DNA of 64,000 bases from Diplonema japonicum (taxonomy: Eukaryota > Euglenozoa > Diplonemea > Diplonemida > Diplonemidae): the NCBI GenBank assembly GCA_964019335.1, contig OZ025698.1, positions 124,001 to 188,000 of the forward strand, in the 5' to 3' direction. The position numbers were made by a program, and so were the translations under genes. The first letter of the stretch is position 1; the number at the start of each line of letters is the position of its first letter. The notes under the pieces are model-generated. The model ran no database searches. It was not told the origin of the DNA and saw nothing but the letters and a program-made list of their open reading frames with translations. This document shows, in pieces, positions 39,201-48,250 of this stretch.

Positions 39201-40394
39201 CTTCACCGCTCTGAACGCAGCCCCGAGGTCCTTGCTCCGGCTGAGGTCGGCCGCCATCCTTCCCCATGCCTCACGCTTCGTCTCGTCAAGGAGTCGGTTG
39301 ACTTCCTTCACCTTCGCCCTGTACTCCTCCACCACGTCCGCCTCTTGAAGCAGGAGTTCGCGCAGGGTGTTCCGCTCTTCGAAGGCGTCCTCGAGCTCAG
39401 CAGTCCACCAGGGGGTCGGGCCACGTCGCATCCCACAGAGGGGAATGTGGTCGTTCGCCGCAGTCAAAAGGGCTTGTGTAAACCCCTTCGTGACAGAGTC
39501 AATCGGAGCCGCCGTGTCAACACCAGCAAGCAGGCGGGCAACAGCAGCAGTGTAGTCATCCCATCTGGCTTTTTTGAAATTCCAGGTGGGGAAGGGGCGC
39601 TCCGAACGGTAGACGTCCTCAAGAGGCAGGTGAAAGGATACGGGACTATGATCGGAGCCCCACGTGCCCAGCGTCTTCGGCTCAAGCTTCGCGCAGCGCC
39701 CCACAACCAGGTCCAGAACGTGTCGTGACGAGTCCCTCGTCGGTTCGTTGCGGTCGTTGTAGACGGAGTACCCGTGGGTGTCCAGCCAGTCCCTGACCAC
39801 GTTCCCCCTCTCGTTCGGCGTCGTCACCGTGGCGTCCCAGGAGCTGTGGTGAGCATTGAAGTCACCCGCTATGACTGTGTTCTTCCCCATGGGAAGGCTG
39901 CCAGGCCGCAGGTACTCAGGGTCCCTCGTGCCTCTGCCCGCGCTTACCGGTGTAAGGTAAACGTTGGAGAGAGTGATCGGCTCACGCTTCTCGCAGGAGA
40001 TCCTCACATCCAGTCTCTCAGTGACACAGTCCCCAGCCGGGAGTACGTGCGGAACCTCCTCCGAGGCAAGATCGTCGCGGACATACGTGACAATACCACC
40101 ACCCCTCGTCGCAGTGCCGTCAGTCACCGGTGTCAACCGATCCCTCCTGTATGACCTGTACCCAGGCAGGTGTGGCGTGTCGTGCCCTTCCCTCAGGTGC
40201 GTCTCCTGTATCATGATGATGTCCAGCGACAAGAAGTCAGCATGGCGAGATACGACGGTCCATTTCGCAACGAGGCCGTTGCAGTTCCACGAGACAACCT
40301 TGAGACCTTTAGGCGACGGGGGCGGCAGCTTCTTGGGTGGGCCAGGGTTTGTTTCGACCAGCCCAAGCAGCCCCAGCAGGTCCCTGACGGACAT
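36270..40394 (-). CDS. LINE-B ORF2: 2A-like motif, endonuclease, RT, RNase H, zinc C-terminus
   Basis: 1,374 codons, intact. Begins MSVRDLLGLLGLVETNPGP (NPGP at 40338-40349). Endonuclease: VVSWNCNGLVAKW, IQETHL, AGDFNAHHSSWD, GSDHSPVSF. RT: SYRPICLTSC, SQAGFRRGRSTEEQV, FDFSSAFDLV, GVPQGSVLGPILY, VLYADDVAVV. RNase H: AYTDGSVV, SFRAEGMAVK, CTDSLSLVEQL, VPSHCGVDGNEKADALA. C-terminus: CPACHAAPMSREHVVGGC. It shares domain order and most motifs with LINE-A but clearly differs in sequence, so the two are separate lineages that use the same insertion site. Confidence 0.95.
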   Translation of the reverse strand: MSVRDLLGLLGLVETNPGPPKKLPPPSPKGLKVVSWNCNGLVAKWTVVSRHADFLSLDIIMIQETHLREGHDTPHLPGYRSYRRDRLTPVTDGTATRGGGIVTYVRDDLASEEVPHVLPAGDCVTERLDVRISCEKREPITLSNVYLTPVSAGRGTRDPEYLRPGSLPMGKNTVIAGDFNAHHSSWDATVTTPNERGNVVRDWLDTHGYSVYNDRNEPTRDSSRHVLDLVVGRCAKLEPKTLGTWGSDHSPVSFHLPLEDVYRSERPFPTWNFKKARWDDYTAAVARLLAGVDTAAPIDSVTKGFTQALLTAANDHIPLCGMRRGPTPWWTAELEDAFEERNTLRELLLQEADVVEEYRAKVKEVNRLLDETKREAWGRMAADLSRSKDLGAAFRAVKKLDGRHRKTHLPVLEGRFVSDKAKADRLGAHFAKLYGRRGDGNSKDAAPSASRLGCQAFTVDDLTRGLRRMKTRSAAGEDGIFSEMLLHLNTDSLGVLLLLLNRSWLMGVVPGAWKKGVIVPVPKPGKDATLLASYRPICLTSCLCKLLERMIEERLTFLLDADGTGVEGLHDSQAGFRRGRSTEEQVATLTECMSRNKDDRHLSAALLFDFSSAFDLVPHGALLDKMRGKGLPEPFVEWTRSFLCGRTAAVTIGRSRGSTTKVRRGVPQGSVLGPILYTIYVDELARRLEGLADVSVLYADDVAVVISSGQGDVAGLERKAQAVVDAVEDWCRERDMLLSTSKTQAVCVPPQKRLGVYFTSSRVPLQPGAFQNPLFGLGVNADGTISGDQELAGLQVVEAGGVRIRCVRDMHAAVRRPDVDYVAARPLPLSEHARYLGVTVDSGLTFGEHAQDILRRASKRLRVLKLLSGTSWGSKRDTLRSLYVTYILPLLRYCMGVYYSRLDDVGRKDLAGLHQEAAVLITGCWSGSGGHKLLAEAGLLPLERMAEGAAATMTAKAFCWQSSPVHRETVKLKQANRLGCGWLRSGYQALRRCGLEPKVHFEYLSATPLAAPWQTGMVDFRTDLPGGVTRSSPDADRRKAAEAALAALPPGIHAYTDGSVVQVGQKAKGGSGVYLQLPPPLTPVSVCHGVNDFCSSFRAEGMAVKTALDMVATLRKTHPSLAKSPLSICTDSLSLVEQLRAGPTRQREKLDHQTWSRLVTAARTQGTPVVLQFVPSHCGVDGNEKADALAVEGTKRKQDRPSLDYRSVRALVRRWVVRRSAELITSLAHNYAVATELRSAHFPLGFPRQAETVISRLRIGHSALFFGFLQTAGPNRKHKGVLRCPACHAAPMSREHVVGGCPVIGRGAIDTPAGTPSLAFSLSRRVTQIYDHIVESGLLAWSRSGLFTSPSSLASTDVTAPSNVPPPPPVPVLR

Positions 40395-40538
40395 CCTCCC
40401 GAGTAGGGTGGGGATCAGTGCAGAAAAGTCGGTGAAGAAACAGAGAGGTAGGAGTCTCCTGGGGAGGATGCGAGGGAGACTAGGAGAGGGAGCATGGTCG
40501 TAGATCTGCTGCTCCCCCTGTTCTGCGGGGCCCCTTCA
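40395..40538 (-). promoter_or_regulatory. LINE-B ORF1-UGA-ORF2 junction with conserved in-frame bridge
   Basis: TGA at 40536-40538, then exactly 47 sense codons (RGPAEQGEQQIYDHAPSPSL…) and ATG, as in LINE-A. The stop context CCAATTGAAGGGG is identical in the two elements. Confidence 0.6.
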
Positions 40539-43363
40539 ATTGGATGGACCCATGGAGGCAGAGCGCCCCTTGACCCCATTGGTGAAGAGATCTTTGGTCT
40601 CCGCGAACGACCTGGCCCGCCCCCTCGTACCCAGGTTCGTCACCGCAGCCTCAGAGGTCGTAGCGAGAGGAGGAGCCCCCTTCTTCCCCTTCCCCTTCCC
40701 TTTCCAGACACTGTCGTGTGTCGTCGTCGCCCCCGGTGTAGGGTCCCGCGGCACTGCCGTTCCCGTCGTCAGCGTGGCCGCCTGCGGCAGGAGGAGGCGG
40801 AGCGTCGTCCGCAGATCGGAGATCATCTCCTGCTGAGAGTCGATCGTCCTCTGCAGCCCGACGATCGACTCCTTCAGCGTGGCGACGAGCTCAGTGAGAG
40901 CGGCGACCTCAGGCGACCCGGAAGGGACTCCCTCCTTGTTTCCCGCAGACACGTTGCGGGGCGGTGTAGGGGACGTCACAGTGTCGAGTAGGGGGGGAGC
41001 CACCGAGCTCGGTATGGACGCCCACGGGCTGGTGGGAGGAAGCCCAGTTGCTTTCACCGCAGGGCCAGTCTCCGAGGGTGTCGACGCCGATACAGGTGCC
41101 GGGTCAGGTACAGGTGTAGGCGCAGGTGCAGGTACATGAGAAGATGTGGGTGCCGGGGTCGAGGACGTTGCAAGCGCAGGTGCAGATGCAGGTGTCGTCC
41201 TGTTGATGAGAGGGGGCGGCTTGACGGTCGGGTGGTCGTCCGCATCACGGAGGCAGACAAGGCGCCCCCCAAGGAGCCACGTCCTGGACTTCGGGGGCGG
41301 GCTGTCGACGACGATGAAGAACACGAGTTGCCTCGTGCCCTGGAACATCGTCTGCGTGCGTCGCAGGACGGAGGATGGTTTCCAACCGATGTGGTCCATC
41401 ACTTCGTCGAAGGCCGCCCTGGTGATGGACGGCGGGGCTCCGGTGAGCAAAAACTTGCGCTTCGTACGCAGTTTTGCGAGGGTTTCCCGGAGCCGCTGTT
41501 CCGTCTCCGGTAGGCACCGCACAGTCCATCCCTTACGGTGCGCCACCCCGAGAGACAACCCACCCAGCGTCCCCGCAATCCGATAGGCATCCGCCCTCCC
41601 TTCCGCCACGATGGGTACATAAGCGTACCCCCCGCGTCTCTCCGTCGTCCGCATTAAGCACCCGTCCCCGGACCGGCGCAGGACGGCGTGGACGTGTGCT
41701 GCTTGCAGGCGCAGTCCCACCTCGTGGGTCCAGTGCCTCGCCCGCGGTTCCTCCTCACCGAACTTCCTTGGGCGGAAGACCGCACGATCCTCCACCACCG
41801 CGCCCTGAGCCTTGGCGAGCTCCAGGACCCTGGCCTTCGCCTCCTTCAGGCTGTCTGCACTGACACAGACGTAGACGACCTCCGATCCGCTGTTGAAGGT
41901 GGAAGGCGGGGTGTAGGTGGGGGGGTCCAGCCCGAACGTGGAGACGTGGACCCTCCTGTTCACTGCGCGCGACCCAGAGACCATGACAATCTCGCTGGGG
42001 GTGGTGACACCGGGGACCTCTGTCATAAGGACAAAGGTGATGGATGCCGTAGGTAACGCGGAGCACACGACCCCATTCCGGAGGGATCGTCGAGCGCAAT
42101 GACAGCGCGGGATGTTTCCGTCGGGGGGGACACGTTGGTGTAGATCGGGGCGTCCCATGTGTCTGGCACCAGGTCCCATCGCGGGGTTGTGGAAGGGGCA
42201 GGGGCAGGGTCGTCCTCCATCTCCTCAGGGCCAGAGCTGGTGTCAGAGTCTGAGCTGAGGAGGAGCGTGCCTTGGTCTGTTGACGCGTTGGCGGAAGCGT
42301 TCGCGACTGCTTCGTCCTCGACCTTCTGGGCATCTGCCTCCTTGGCGGCCGCCAACCTCAAAGCTCCCTCCTTTTTGGCAGCGGCTGCGGCGGCTTCCTT
42401 TTCGGCGGCGGCGGTGGCTGCGACCTTCTTCTTCTCCTCGGCGGCGGCGGCTGCGGCTGCGGTCTCCTTCTCGGCGGCGGCGGCTGCAGCTTGCTTCCTG
42501 GCGGCGTCGGCTGCGGCCTTCCTCTCGGCGGCGGCGGCGGCAGCGGCTTTCTTCTCGGCGGCGGCTGCTGCTTTCTTCTCGGCGGCGGCGGCGGCTGCGG
42601 CTTTCTTCTTCTCGGCTGCAGCGGCTGCGGCTGTAGCCTTCTTCTCCTCGGCTGCTTTCATCTCGGCCGCAGCACGCGCAGCCTCCTTCTCCTCTGCCGC
42701 AAGTCGTGCAGTAGACCGCTCGCGCAGAGCCTTCTCCTCAGCCTCGACTGCTCTGCGAGCAGCCTCCACACCAGCCACGCGAGCAGCTTCCGTCTCGGCT
42801 GCCATTTTGACAACAGCAGCATCAGCCACCTCCTGCGCAGCCTTCATCTTAGCAGCTATTTCTGCAGCTACCACGTCGGCCGACTCGCGTGCAGCTTCCA
42901 AATCAGCAGCGATTCCCGCGAGTTCGACGTCGGCCGCAGTGCGTGCGGCTTCGAGGGGGTGTGTGGCGTCAGCTATGTGTGCGGCTTCGGCGGCAGCGTC
43001 AGCGCGCGCGGCTCTGGCGGCCTTCCTCCTAGCTTTTTTGCTGGAGGTCGGGGTGGCGACGCTGGCGTCAGGCGAAACCGGCCTTTTGACGGAGCCGGTC
43101 GGGGTGGAGGCGACAGGTGTCGCTGGGCCGGCTGTAGCGGCGGCGGCGTCGGGCGTGAGGAGGTCAATTACGGTGACCACCCCCGTCATCTTCTCCCGGT
43201 GCTCCGGCGTCAGGAGCTGCCCCAGCTCCCCGGCTGCTCCAGCGCTGCGGAGCATCCTCTCCACCCGCCGCTCCTCCCTGGCCTTGGACTGGGCCAGCTG
43301 CGTGCTGGCCCCGTTCCCTTCCGGCTTTGCCTTCTCCTTGTGCTTGTCTTTCTTCTTGCCCAT
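40536..43363 (-). pseudogene. LINE-B ORF1, interrupted by one frameshift
   Basis: ATG chosen at 43363 (MGKKKDKHKEKAK). The first frame runs to 42023 and the second from about 42179 to 40536. Comparison with LINE-A ORF1 around ALDD…TASITF shows one base missing between about 42050 and 42095. The N-terminal half is extremely Ala/Glu/Lys-rich (AAAAEKKAAAAAEKK), probably a long helix; the C-terminal half has the conserved core (RARHWTHEVGLRL, RTTERRGGYAYVPIVAEGRA, GLSLGVAHRKGWTVRCLPE, GTRQLVFFIVVDSPPPK) and a coiled coil. A recent inactivation or an assembly error. Confidence 0.8.
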
Positions 43364-43381
43364 TTTTCTTTTCTTTTCTTT

Positions 43382-43389
43382 CGATTTCC
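43382..43389 (-). repeat. Target-site copy 3 (GGAAATCG)
   Basis: Lies between the poly(A) of the truncated LINE-A (43390-43400) and the 5' end of LINE-B. Confidence 0.9.
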
Positions 43390-44024
43390 TTTTTTTTTTT
43401 TCAAAATACCAATAGGTGCCACCATGGGGAGCAACACCTGGGAAGGGGAAAGGTGAAGGGAAGCATGGAAATATTACAGGGAGGGCGAAGACCAGTTCTT
43501 CTGCAATCAGATGGAGCTGTGGACTCCGCCAACCCGTGCACCTGTTTGGAACAGCCGAAGAGGGCTGAATTACTTTAATTCCAAGCCGCGTAGACCTACG
43601 TGACTCGGACGGGGACCTTGACCCCAATTCGTCGTTTTTCTCAACTGGGACCTCTGGTGACCGGAACTGGCCCCGGTCGCCCCCTCGAGAGGGATTTGCT
43701 CCATTGAGCGAAACATGAAAGGGTGAGAGTAAAATCTCTCAAAATCAAAAGGGGAAGCGAGTGTGCGTGTGCGCATGGGGATGATAGGGGAAGCATTTGC
43801 TCTCCCCGCTGCACTCCGGCTGGCGGGGGGAGGGGATGGCCGTACCACACTCGTTCGTGCGAAGATGAGAGGACTCATCTGGGCAACTTCAGAGTAGGCC
43901 GGGCCATCCGTTTTTGACTACAATGTCAGGGCACACGATAACAAGAGGATGTTAATTTTAAAAATTTAAAAGTTTAAAGGGGGACGGGCATACTGGTAAG
44001 AGAAAGGCCAGACGCCGGATGGAT
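43390..44024 (-). mobile_element. LINE-A, strongly 5'-truncated (3' UTR only)
   Basis: Nearly identical to 28571-29190 of LINE-A; poly(A) of 11. The truncation point is at ATCCATCCGGCGTCTGG. Confidence 0.9.
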
Positions 44025-44032
44025 CGATTTCC
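44025..44032 (-). repeat. Target-site copy 4 (GGAAATCG)
   Basis: Lies between the poly(A) of the truncated LINE-B (44033-44044) and the truncated LINE-A. Confidence 0.9.
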
Positions 44033-44892
44033 TTTTTTTTTTTTCAAAATACCAATGCAGGGCCGCCATGGAGAGCAACACCTGAGAAAAGGGAAAAAAG
44101 GTGAAGGGAAACCATGGGGAAATAGGGAGGGCAAAGGACCAGGCTTCTGCAAGCAGGAGGAGCCCTGGTCCCCCACCAACCCGTGCTCTGCTTTGGGACA
44201 GCCGAAGAGGGCTGAATTACATTATTCCCTCAGTCAAGTGAGAGAAAAACGGGGGCCTACCTTCCAGCTGGATGTCCTTCTTTGGCTGGAACCTCCGGCG
44301 GAAAGCCCCCCAGGGAGGTATTGCTCCTATTGAGCGAATCATTGGTGAGTGTGAAAAATAAAAAGGGGAAATGGGAAATGGGAAACAGTGAGAGGAAGGG
44401 GAAGGAAGGGAAAGGAAAGTGGGAAACACAACATTCCATTTTACACACACACGCGGGGCGATCCCTTAGCGCAGCACGGGGGCCGCGGGACCGGCGTCAA
44501 GAGAGACCGGAGGAGGGGGCGGCACGTTCGAAGGTGCAGTGACGTCTGTAGACGCCAGGGATGATGGCGAGGTGAACAGTCCGGAGCGTGACCAGGCGAG
44601 CAGGCCAGACTCAACAATGAGGTCGTAGATCTGGGTCACGCGTCTCGACAGGGAGAACGCTAGGGAGGGAGTACCAGCAGGAGTGTCGATCGCCCCCCTC
44701 CCGATCACAGGGCACCCACCGACAACATGCTCCCTGGACATCGGTGCTGCGTGGCAGGCCGGGCACCGGAGCACACCCTTGTGCTTCCTGTTCGGGCCAG
44801 CAGTCTGCAGGAAGCCGAAGAAGAGAGCCGAGTGACCAATCCGCAGCCGCGAGATGACCGTTTCAGCTTGTCTGGGGAAGCCTAAATCAGAA
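44033..44892 (-). mobile_element. LINE-B, 5'-truncated copy
   Basis: Contains the 3' UTR and the last roughly 140 codons of ORF2 (44466 to about 44882, zinc motif CPACHAAPMSREHVVGGC present). Homology stops at 44882; ten extra bases (TTCTGATTTA, minus strand) precede it, probably added at the 5' junction. Confidence 0.88.
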
Positions 44893-44900
44893 CGATTTCC
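44893..44900 (-). repeat. Target-site copy 5 (GGAAATCG), outer 5' edge of the stacked insertions
   Basis: Fifth copy, followed outward by CTGTTCGAATGAT host sequence (plus strand). It defines the original empty site, next to tRNA-Gln. Confidence 0.85.
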
Positions 44901-44910
44901 TGTTCGAATG

Positions 44911-44951
44911 ATAATAATAATAAGCCACCTCCTGTGCAGCCTTCATCTTAA
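44911..44951 (-). repeat. 27-nt fragment of LINE-B ORF1 with a (TTA)n tail
   Basis: Minus strand: AAGATGAAGGCTGCACAGG…GGTGGCT matches the ORF1 region at 42825-42855 with one difference, then continues directly into TTATTATTATTATCA. It sits between the target site and tRNA-Leu. Confidence 0.55.
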
Positions 44952-44984
44952 CTGCTTGTGGCGGCTGCTTCAAGGTGGGAAAAG

Positions 44985-45066
44985 TGACGAGAGTGGGGTT
45001 TGAACCCACGCCCCCGAAGAGACTACGACCTGAACGTAGCGCCTTAGACCGCTCGGCCATCTCGCC
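44985..45066 (-). tRNA. tRNA-Leu (anticodon CAG)
   Basis: 82 nt, type II with a long variable arm (TCTCTTCGGGGGC). Acceptor GGCGAGA pairs with TCTCGTC (one G-U); anticodon loop TTCAGGT between CTACG and CGTAG; T-arm GGGTTCAAACCC; TTTT terminator downstream. Confidence 0.93.
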
Positions 45067-45342
45067 ATGTATTTTTTTCGCGATGATAAACTACGTGTTG
45101 TGGTGAGGGCGGGACCAAAAAGGGAAAATACTGTTTGTATAAATCTCTCAAAGGGAAAGGGAAGGGAAAGGGAGATGTGCATGTGGGACTGAGGATGTGA
45201 AGCATCGAAGAACGTTAGGCTTCCTTAACACACTTCGACACATTCACACCACTGCAAAATCCAAGGACTGTGGGCAGAAAGGGGAAAAGAAAGGGGAAAA
45301 TAGAAAACGTCGAAAATCAACAGGGAGAAAAAATAGACGCAT

Positions 45343-46251
45343 TTATTGAAAGTAGTAGGACTCCTGTGGCTCTTCAGAGGAAGGAGCGGAAGCGAGTCGA
45401 GAGATGGTGCCGTTCTGCAGGGCGTAGGTGCGGAACTCACAGTTCTTCCATTTGAGGGAATCAGTGGTGACGGATTTCAAGAAGTTGCCGTGGGAGACGA
45501 CAGCAACGCGGGTAGCAGGATAGGGGAGAGACAGGAGGAAGGAACGGAATCGTTGCGCCCGTGCATGTAGCTGCGTGTCAGTCTCACCAATGCGTACCCA
45601 CCACTTGTCCTCAGGGACATATGTGAAGTCAAGCCTCGCAAGCAGCTCCGGGTTTGAGGACAGCCGTGAAAGCAGCTCTGTCTTCATCGTTCCCGCATTG
45701 AAGCCTTCGAAGAAGGACCTAGACTCGCAGCACCCAGGGTGCAAAATGATCTTTTTGTCTGGAAAAAGATTCGCTGCGGTCTCAATGGTTCGCAGCATTG
45801 GGCTTGCAAAGATGGCATCGTATCGAAACACGCCCAGCTTGCCACGCGTATCACCGCACTGTCGCATACCTTCCGCAGTGAGGTTCGGGTCCTTCATCCG
45901 CGCTCCCTCCATGATCCCATTCAGCATTGTCTTACTTTCCTTCGCAGCCCTTTTCACATCTAATCCTGAGAAGCTCCCTAATAACCCCTTCCCGGCACGC
46001 TTAACCCCATTCTCCATTTCATTATGGACCCCTTCCCCATGACGAACGAATGTCACCTCCAACCGTCTCTCTCCACTGCCTTCATCACGGCTCGTCCTGC
46101 GCACCGGCCCCATCGAGAGCATCCGCTGCATCAGACTTGCCTTCTGCTTCGGTGTCTGTGGAGACAGCGGCATTGCATTCGCGGCCATAGGCTCATAGCT
46201 GGACGCAATCATCATACTGCTGTTATTGAAAAGTGGAACGACAAAGGTCAT
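45343..46251 (-). CDS. Histidine phosphatase (phosphoglycerate mutase-like) family protein
   Basis: 302 codons from ATG at 46251. The catalytic motif VTFVRHGEGVHN has the phospho-accepting His at residue 71. Further landmarks: NLTAEGMRQCGDTRGKL, IFASPMLRTIETAANLF (substrate-binding Arg), and VAVVSHGNFL near residue 255 with the second catalytic His. The N-terminal 60 residues are a Met/Ser/Pro-rich extension without a clear signal peptide. The substrate cannot be inferred; the family includes mutases, bisphosphatases and broad-range phosphatases. No introns are needed. The gene lies just beyond the tRNA/LINE region and opens the minus-strand gene cluster. Confidence 0.85.
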   Translation of the reverse strand: MTFVVPLFNNSSMMIASSYEPMAANAMPLSPQTPKQKASLMQRMLSMGPVRRTSRDEGSGERRLEVTFVRHGEGVHNEMENGVKRAGKGLLGSFSGLDVKRAAKESKTMLNGIMEGARMKDPNLTAEGMRQCGDTRGKLGVFRYDAIFASPMLRTIETAANLFPDKKIILHPGCCESRSFFEGFNAGTMKTELLSRLSSNPELLARLDFTYVPEDKWWVRIGETDTQLHARAQRFRSFLLSLPYPATRVAVVSHGNFLKSVTTDSLKWKNCEFRTYALQNGTISRLASAPSSEEPQESYYFQ

Positions 46252-46450
46252 GAAGGGTATAAAATGGAAACACTGACGCCTGTATTCTCGCCAATTTTAG
46301 ATCTCATCTCTCTCGAATCTAAGAAAAACCGTACCGTGGCAGTACTACACTGTACTGAGGGAGTAAAGGTGGGGGTATATTTTATGTTCGGCATGTTCAT
46401 CATTGTTGGAAGGCTTGGTTGAGTGGGTGCACGGAAATCTGTTTGCAAAG

Positions 46451-47388
46451 TTAATGCTCATCCACACTGCATACTTGTTGCCAATCGCCGGGGTTGGCAA
46501 GATTCACGTTTTTGAAGATGTAAGTGTTGTTGTTGGCGCAGGTGATGGCAAGGAGGCCTTCGTGCTCACTCCAGGAGGCCCGCCACGCGAGGTCGGGCAC
46601 ACGAACTGTCGACAGAAGGTTCCATTGAGACTTCCCTTCAGGCAAGTCCTTTCTTGCCCAGATGTACACATTAGGACCTGAACAGCATGCAAGCTTCGAT
46701 GAATCAGCAACAGGAGAAGGGCAGAAGGCAACATCACGCACCCAGTCCTGCGTTAGTTATTTTCCTCCCTTCAACATACCGGGTACTCCTTGAGTCCTTC
46801 TGGGACTACATCAGCTTCATGTACAAAGGTGTTCAACTCGTTTTTCACCCAGATTTTAAGCATGTTATCAGCGCCACCTGTGGCGATCCTTTGGCAGGGG
46901 GTGTTGGTGAGGGGCTCCCAGCTAATGCAGTTGCAGCCGATCTGATGGGCGTTGGGGATGAGAGAGACCTCCCAAGCCCCGTGAGCCTGGTAGGTGTGCA
47001 CAGACACAGAGGAGTCGGAGGAGCACGCAGCGATGATAGCCGCTTCGTGCCCAGGGGGTGCCCAGGAGATGCCGTTCACACTCGATTTGTGTCCGCCATA
47101 TGTGTAGACACGTTCGAAGTTGTTCTTCCCCTTCTCTTGCCACACGATCACCTTACCGTCGTAGCCGCACGATGCCAGTGTCGTTCCGAATTTAGGATGC
47201 CCCCACGCCACACCCCAAACTGGTCCTGCGTGCTCCTCGAGGTTCGCAGCGAACGCCTGTTGACTCCTCTCCTCCATCCGCCCGTCTTGCTGCTGCTCCA
47301 TCGTGCGCCACAGTTCGAACACCTTCACCGAACCGTCGCTGCTGCATGTCGCCAAGTACCTCCCGTATGTGTCGTACTGGGCATCGTG
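46451..47388 (-). CDS. SEC13: SEC13: WD40 subunit of COPII coat and nuclear pore (exons 2-3; first exon not found)
   Basis: Exon 46780-47388 starts at an AG acceptor and reads [20 protein letters not shown], a hallmark of the first Sec13 WD repeat. A 32-nt intron (46748-46779, GTATGT…TAACTAACGCAG) joins …EGLKEYP to [12 protein letters not shown] in exon 46451-46747; the joined sequence restores the canonical LxxHxDWVRDVAW block. About 300 residues form six blades ending in W-A-S-W-S…-NNNTYIFKN. Sec13 pairs with Sec31 in COPII vesicles and with Nup84-complex members. The 5' exon (start codon plus a few codons) must lie further right on this strand; I could not place it. Confidence 0.88.
46748..46779 (-). 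other. 32-nt cis-spliced intron in SEC13
   Basis: GTATGT donor, TAACTAAC branch-like sequence 4 nt before CAG acceptor; phase 0. Removing it restores the Sec13 protein; reading through gives a stop. Confidence 0.9.
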
Positions 47389-47701
47389 CTGTGTTTATAT
47401 AAAAGACGAGGCGCTAGATATCTAGCGATCAAAAATTTAATGTTACGCAACGGTATTTTTAAGTGCTCTTGCACACAAATACATACCGGGTTTGCACTTA
47501 TTATGTTTTGTAAAAAGTCTCAAATTGGGCAAAAAAATCGAAAAATGTACAGTACACTATTAATACGGTTCATAAAGTTTACAGAAATAAAAAATATCCC
47601 AGAAGATATCCCTAAATAAAAAATCCCAGAAACAAAAAAACCGGGCTTCTCTTCTGTGTCTTTTCCGGCCTTCAGAGCGTACCTGACCTAAGAGCTCGGG
47701 G

Positions 47702-48250
47702 ATGAAAAAAGTACACGTAAGTAACTTACGAGCTTTTTTTTTCCAGCACGGAGGGGTAAAAAACACGTGGTGCATAAGGGGGCCTTTGAAATTATATTGC
47801 AAGTGGGAATAGGGGCTTTGCAACAGGGACACCACGTTTGCACCTTCTTCTTCACCCAGGAACAGTACAGAGCACCCTCACCTTCGTTCCGTTAATCATG
47901 GTCTCGGAGGATTTAGGTTCAGATCGAGACGTTTTGGGTATTTCTAATCCTCATTGCCAGCGTGTTTGTGCTTGGGGGTCGGTGGGCCGTCCAGGAAAAG
48001 CTCGCAGAGGAGCTCTTCAAGGAGAAGGAACTGAGGCTACAGGCAGAGCAGGGTCTCAAGCTCAAAGAAGATCAATTCTCAGGTGAGCTTGCCATGAAGG
48101 ACAGACAGCTGGACTTGCACCAGGACAGTTACAAGCAGGTATAAATAAACTGGGTGACAAGAAATACTGACACAACTAACACAGGGTCAGAAGGCTGGTG
48201 TAGTCGGGGGTGGTGTGCTATTGGGTAGCTATTTCGCCGTGGCATTTTAA
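47702..48250 (+). CDS. Small protein with two hydrophobic segments, three exons, family unknown
   Basis: Predicted exons 47702-47716, 47917-48138 and 48185-48250, all phase 0, giving 100 residues. Intron 2 (46 nt, GTATAA…ACTAACACAG) is convincing; intron 1 (200 nt, GTAAGT…TTTAG) is weaker. Layout: short N-terminus, one membrane helix (FWVFLILIASVFVLGG), a charged helical middle (EKLAEELFKEKELRLQAEQG), and a Gly-rich hydrophobic C-terminus (GVVGGGVLLGSYFAVAF). A pyrimidine-rich stretch ending in CAG precedes the start, a possible SL acceptor. It might be an organellar or ER membrane subunit; I do not recognise it. It is on the opposite strand to its neighbours. Confidence 0.6.

Larger units (their letters stand above)
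35844..43381 (-). mobile_element. LINE-B: near-complete non-LTR retrotransposon (about 7.5 kb)
   Basis: Same layout as LINE-A. The 5' end lies in an A/G-rich leader (AAGAAAAGAAAAG…) and lacks the SL, so a few bases may be truncated. ORF2 is intact; ORF1 has one frameshift. Poly(A) of 11 at 35844-35854. Confidence 0.9.

Noticed and set aside
42159-43415. Long Ala/Ser/Phe-rich plus-strand ORF of over 400 codons
   Set aside because: It is the antisense shadow of the GCC/GCG-rich LINE-B ORF1; motifs and conservation with LINE-A are on the minus strand. The same applies to the long plus-strand frames at 31964-32785, 33732-35509 and 39030-39728.
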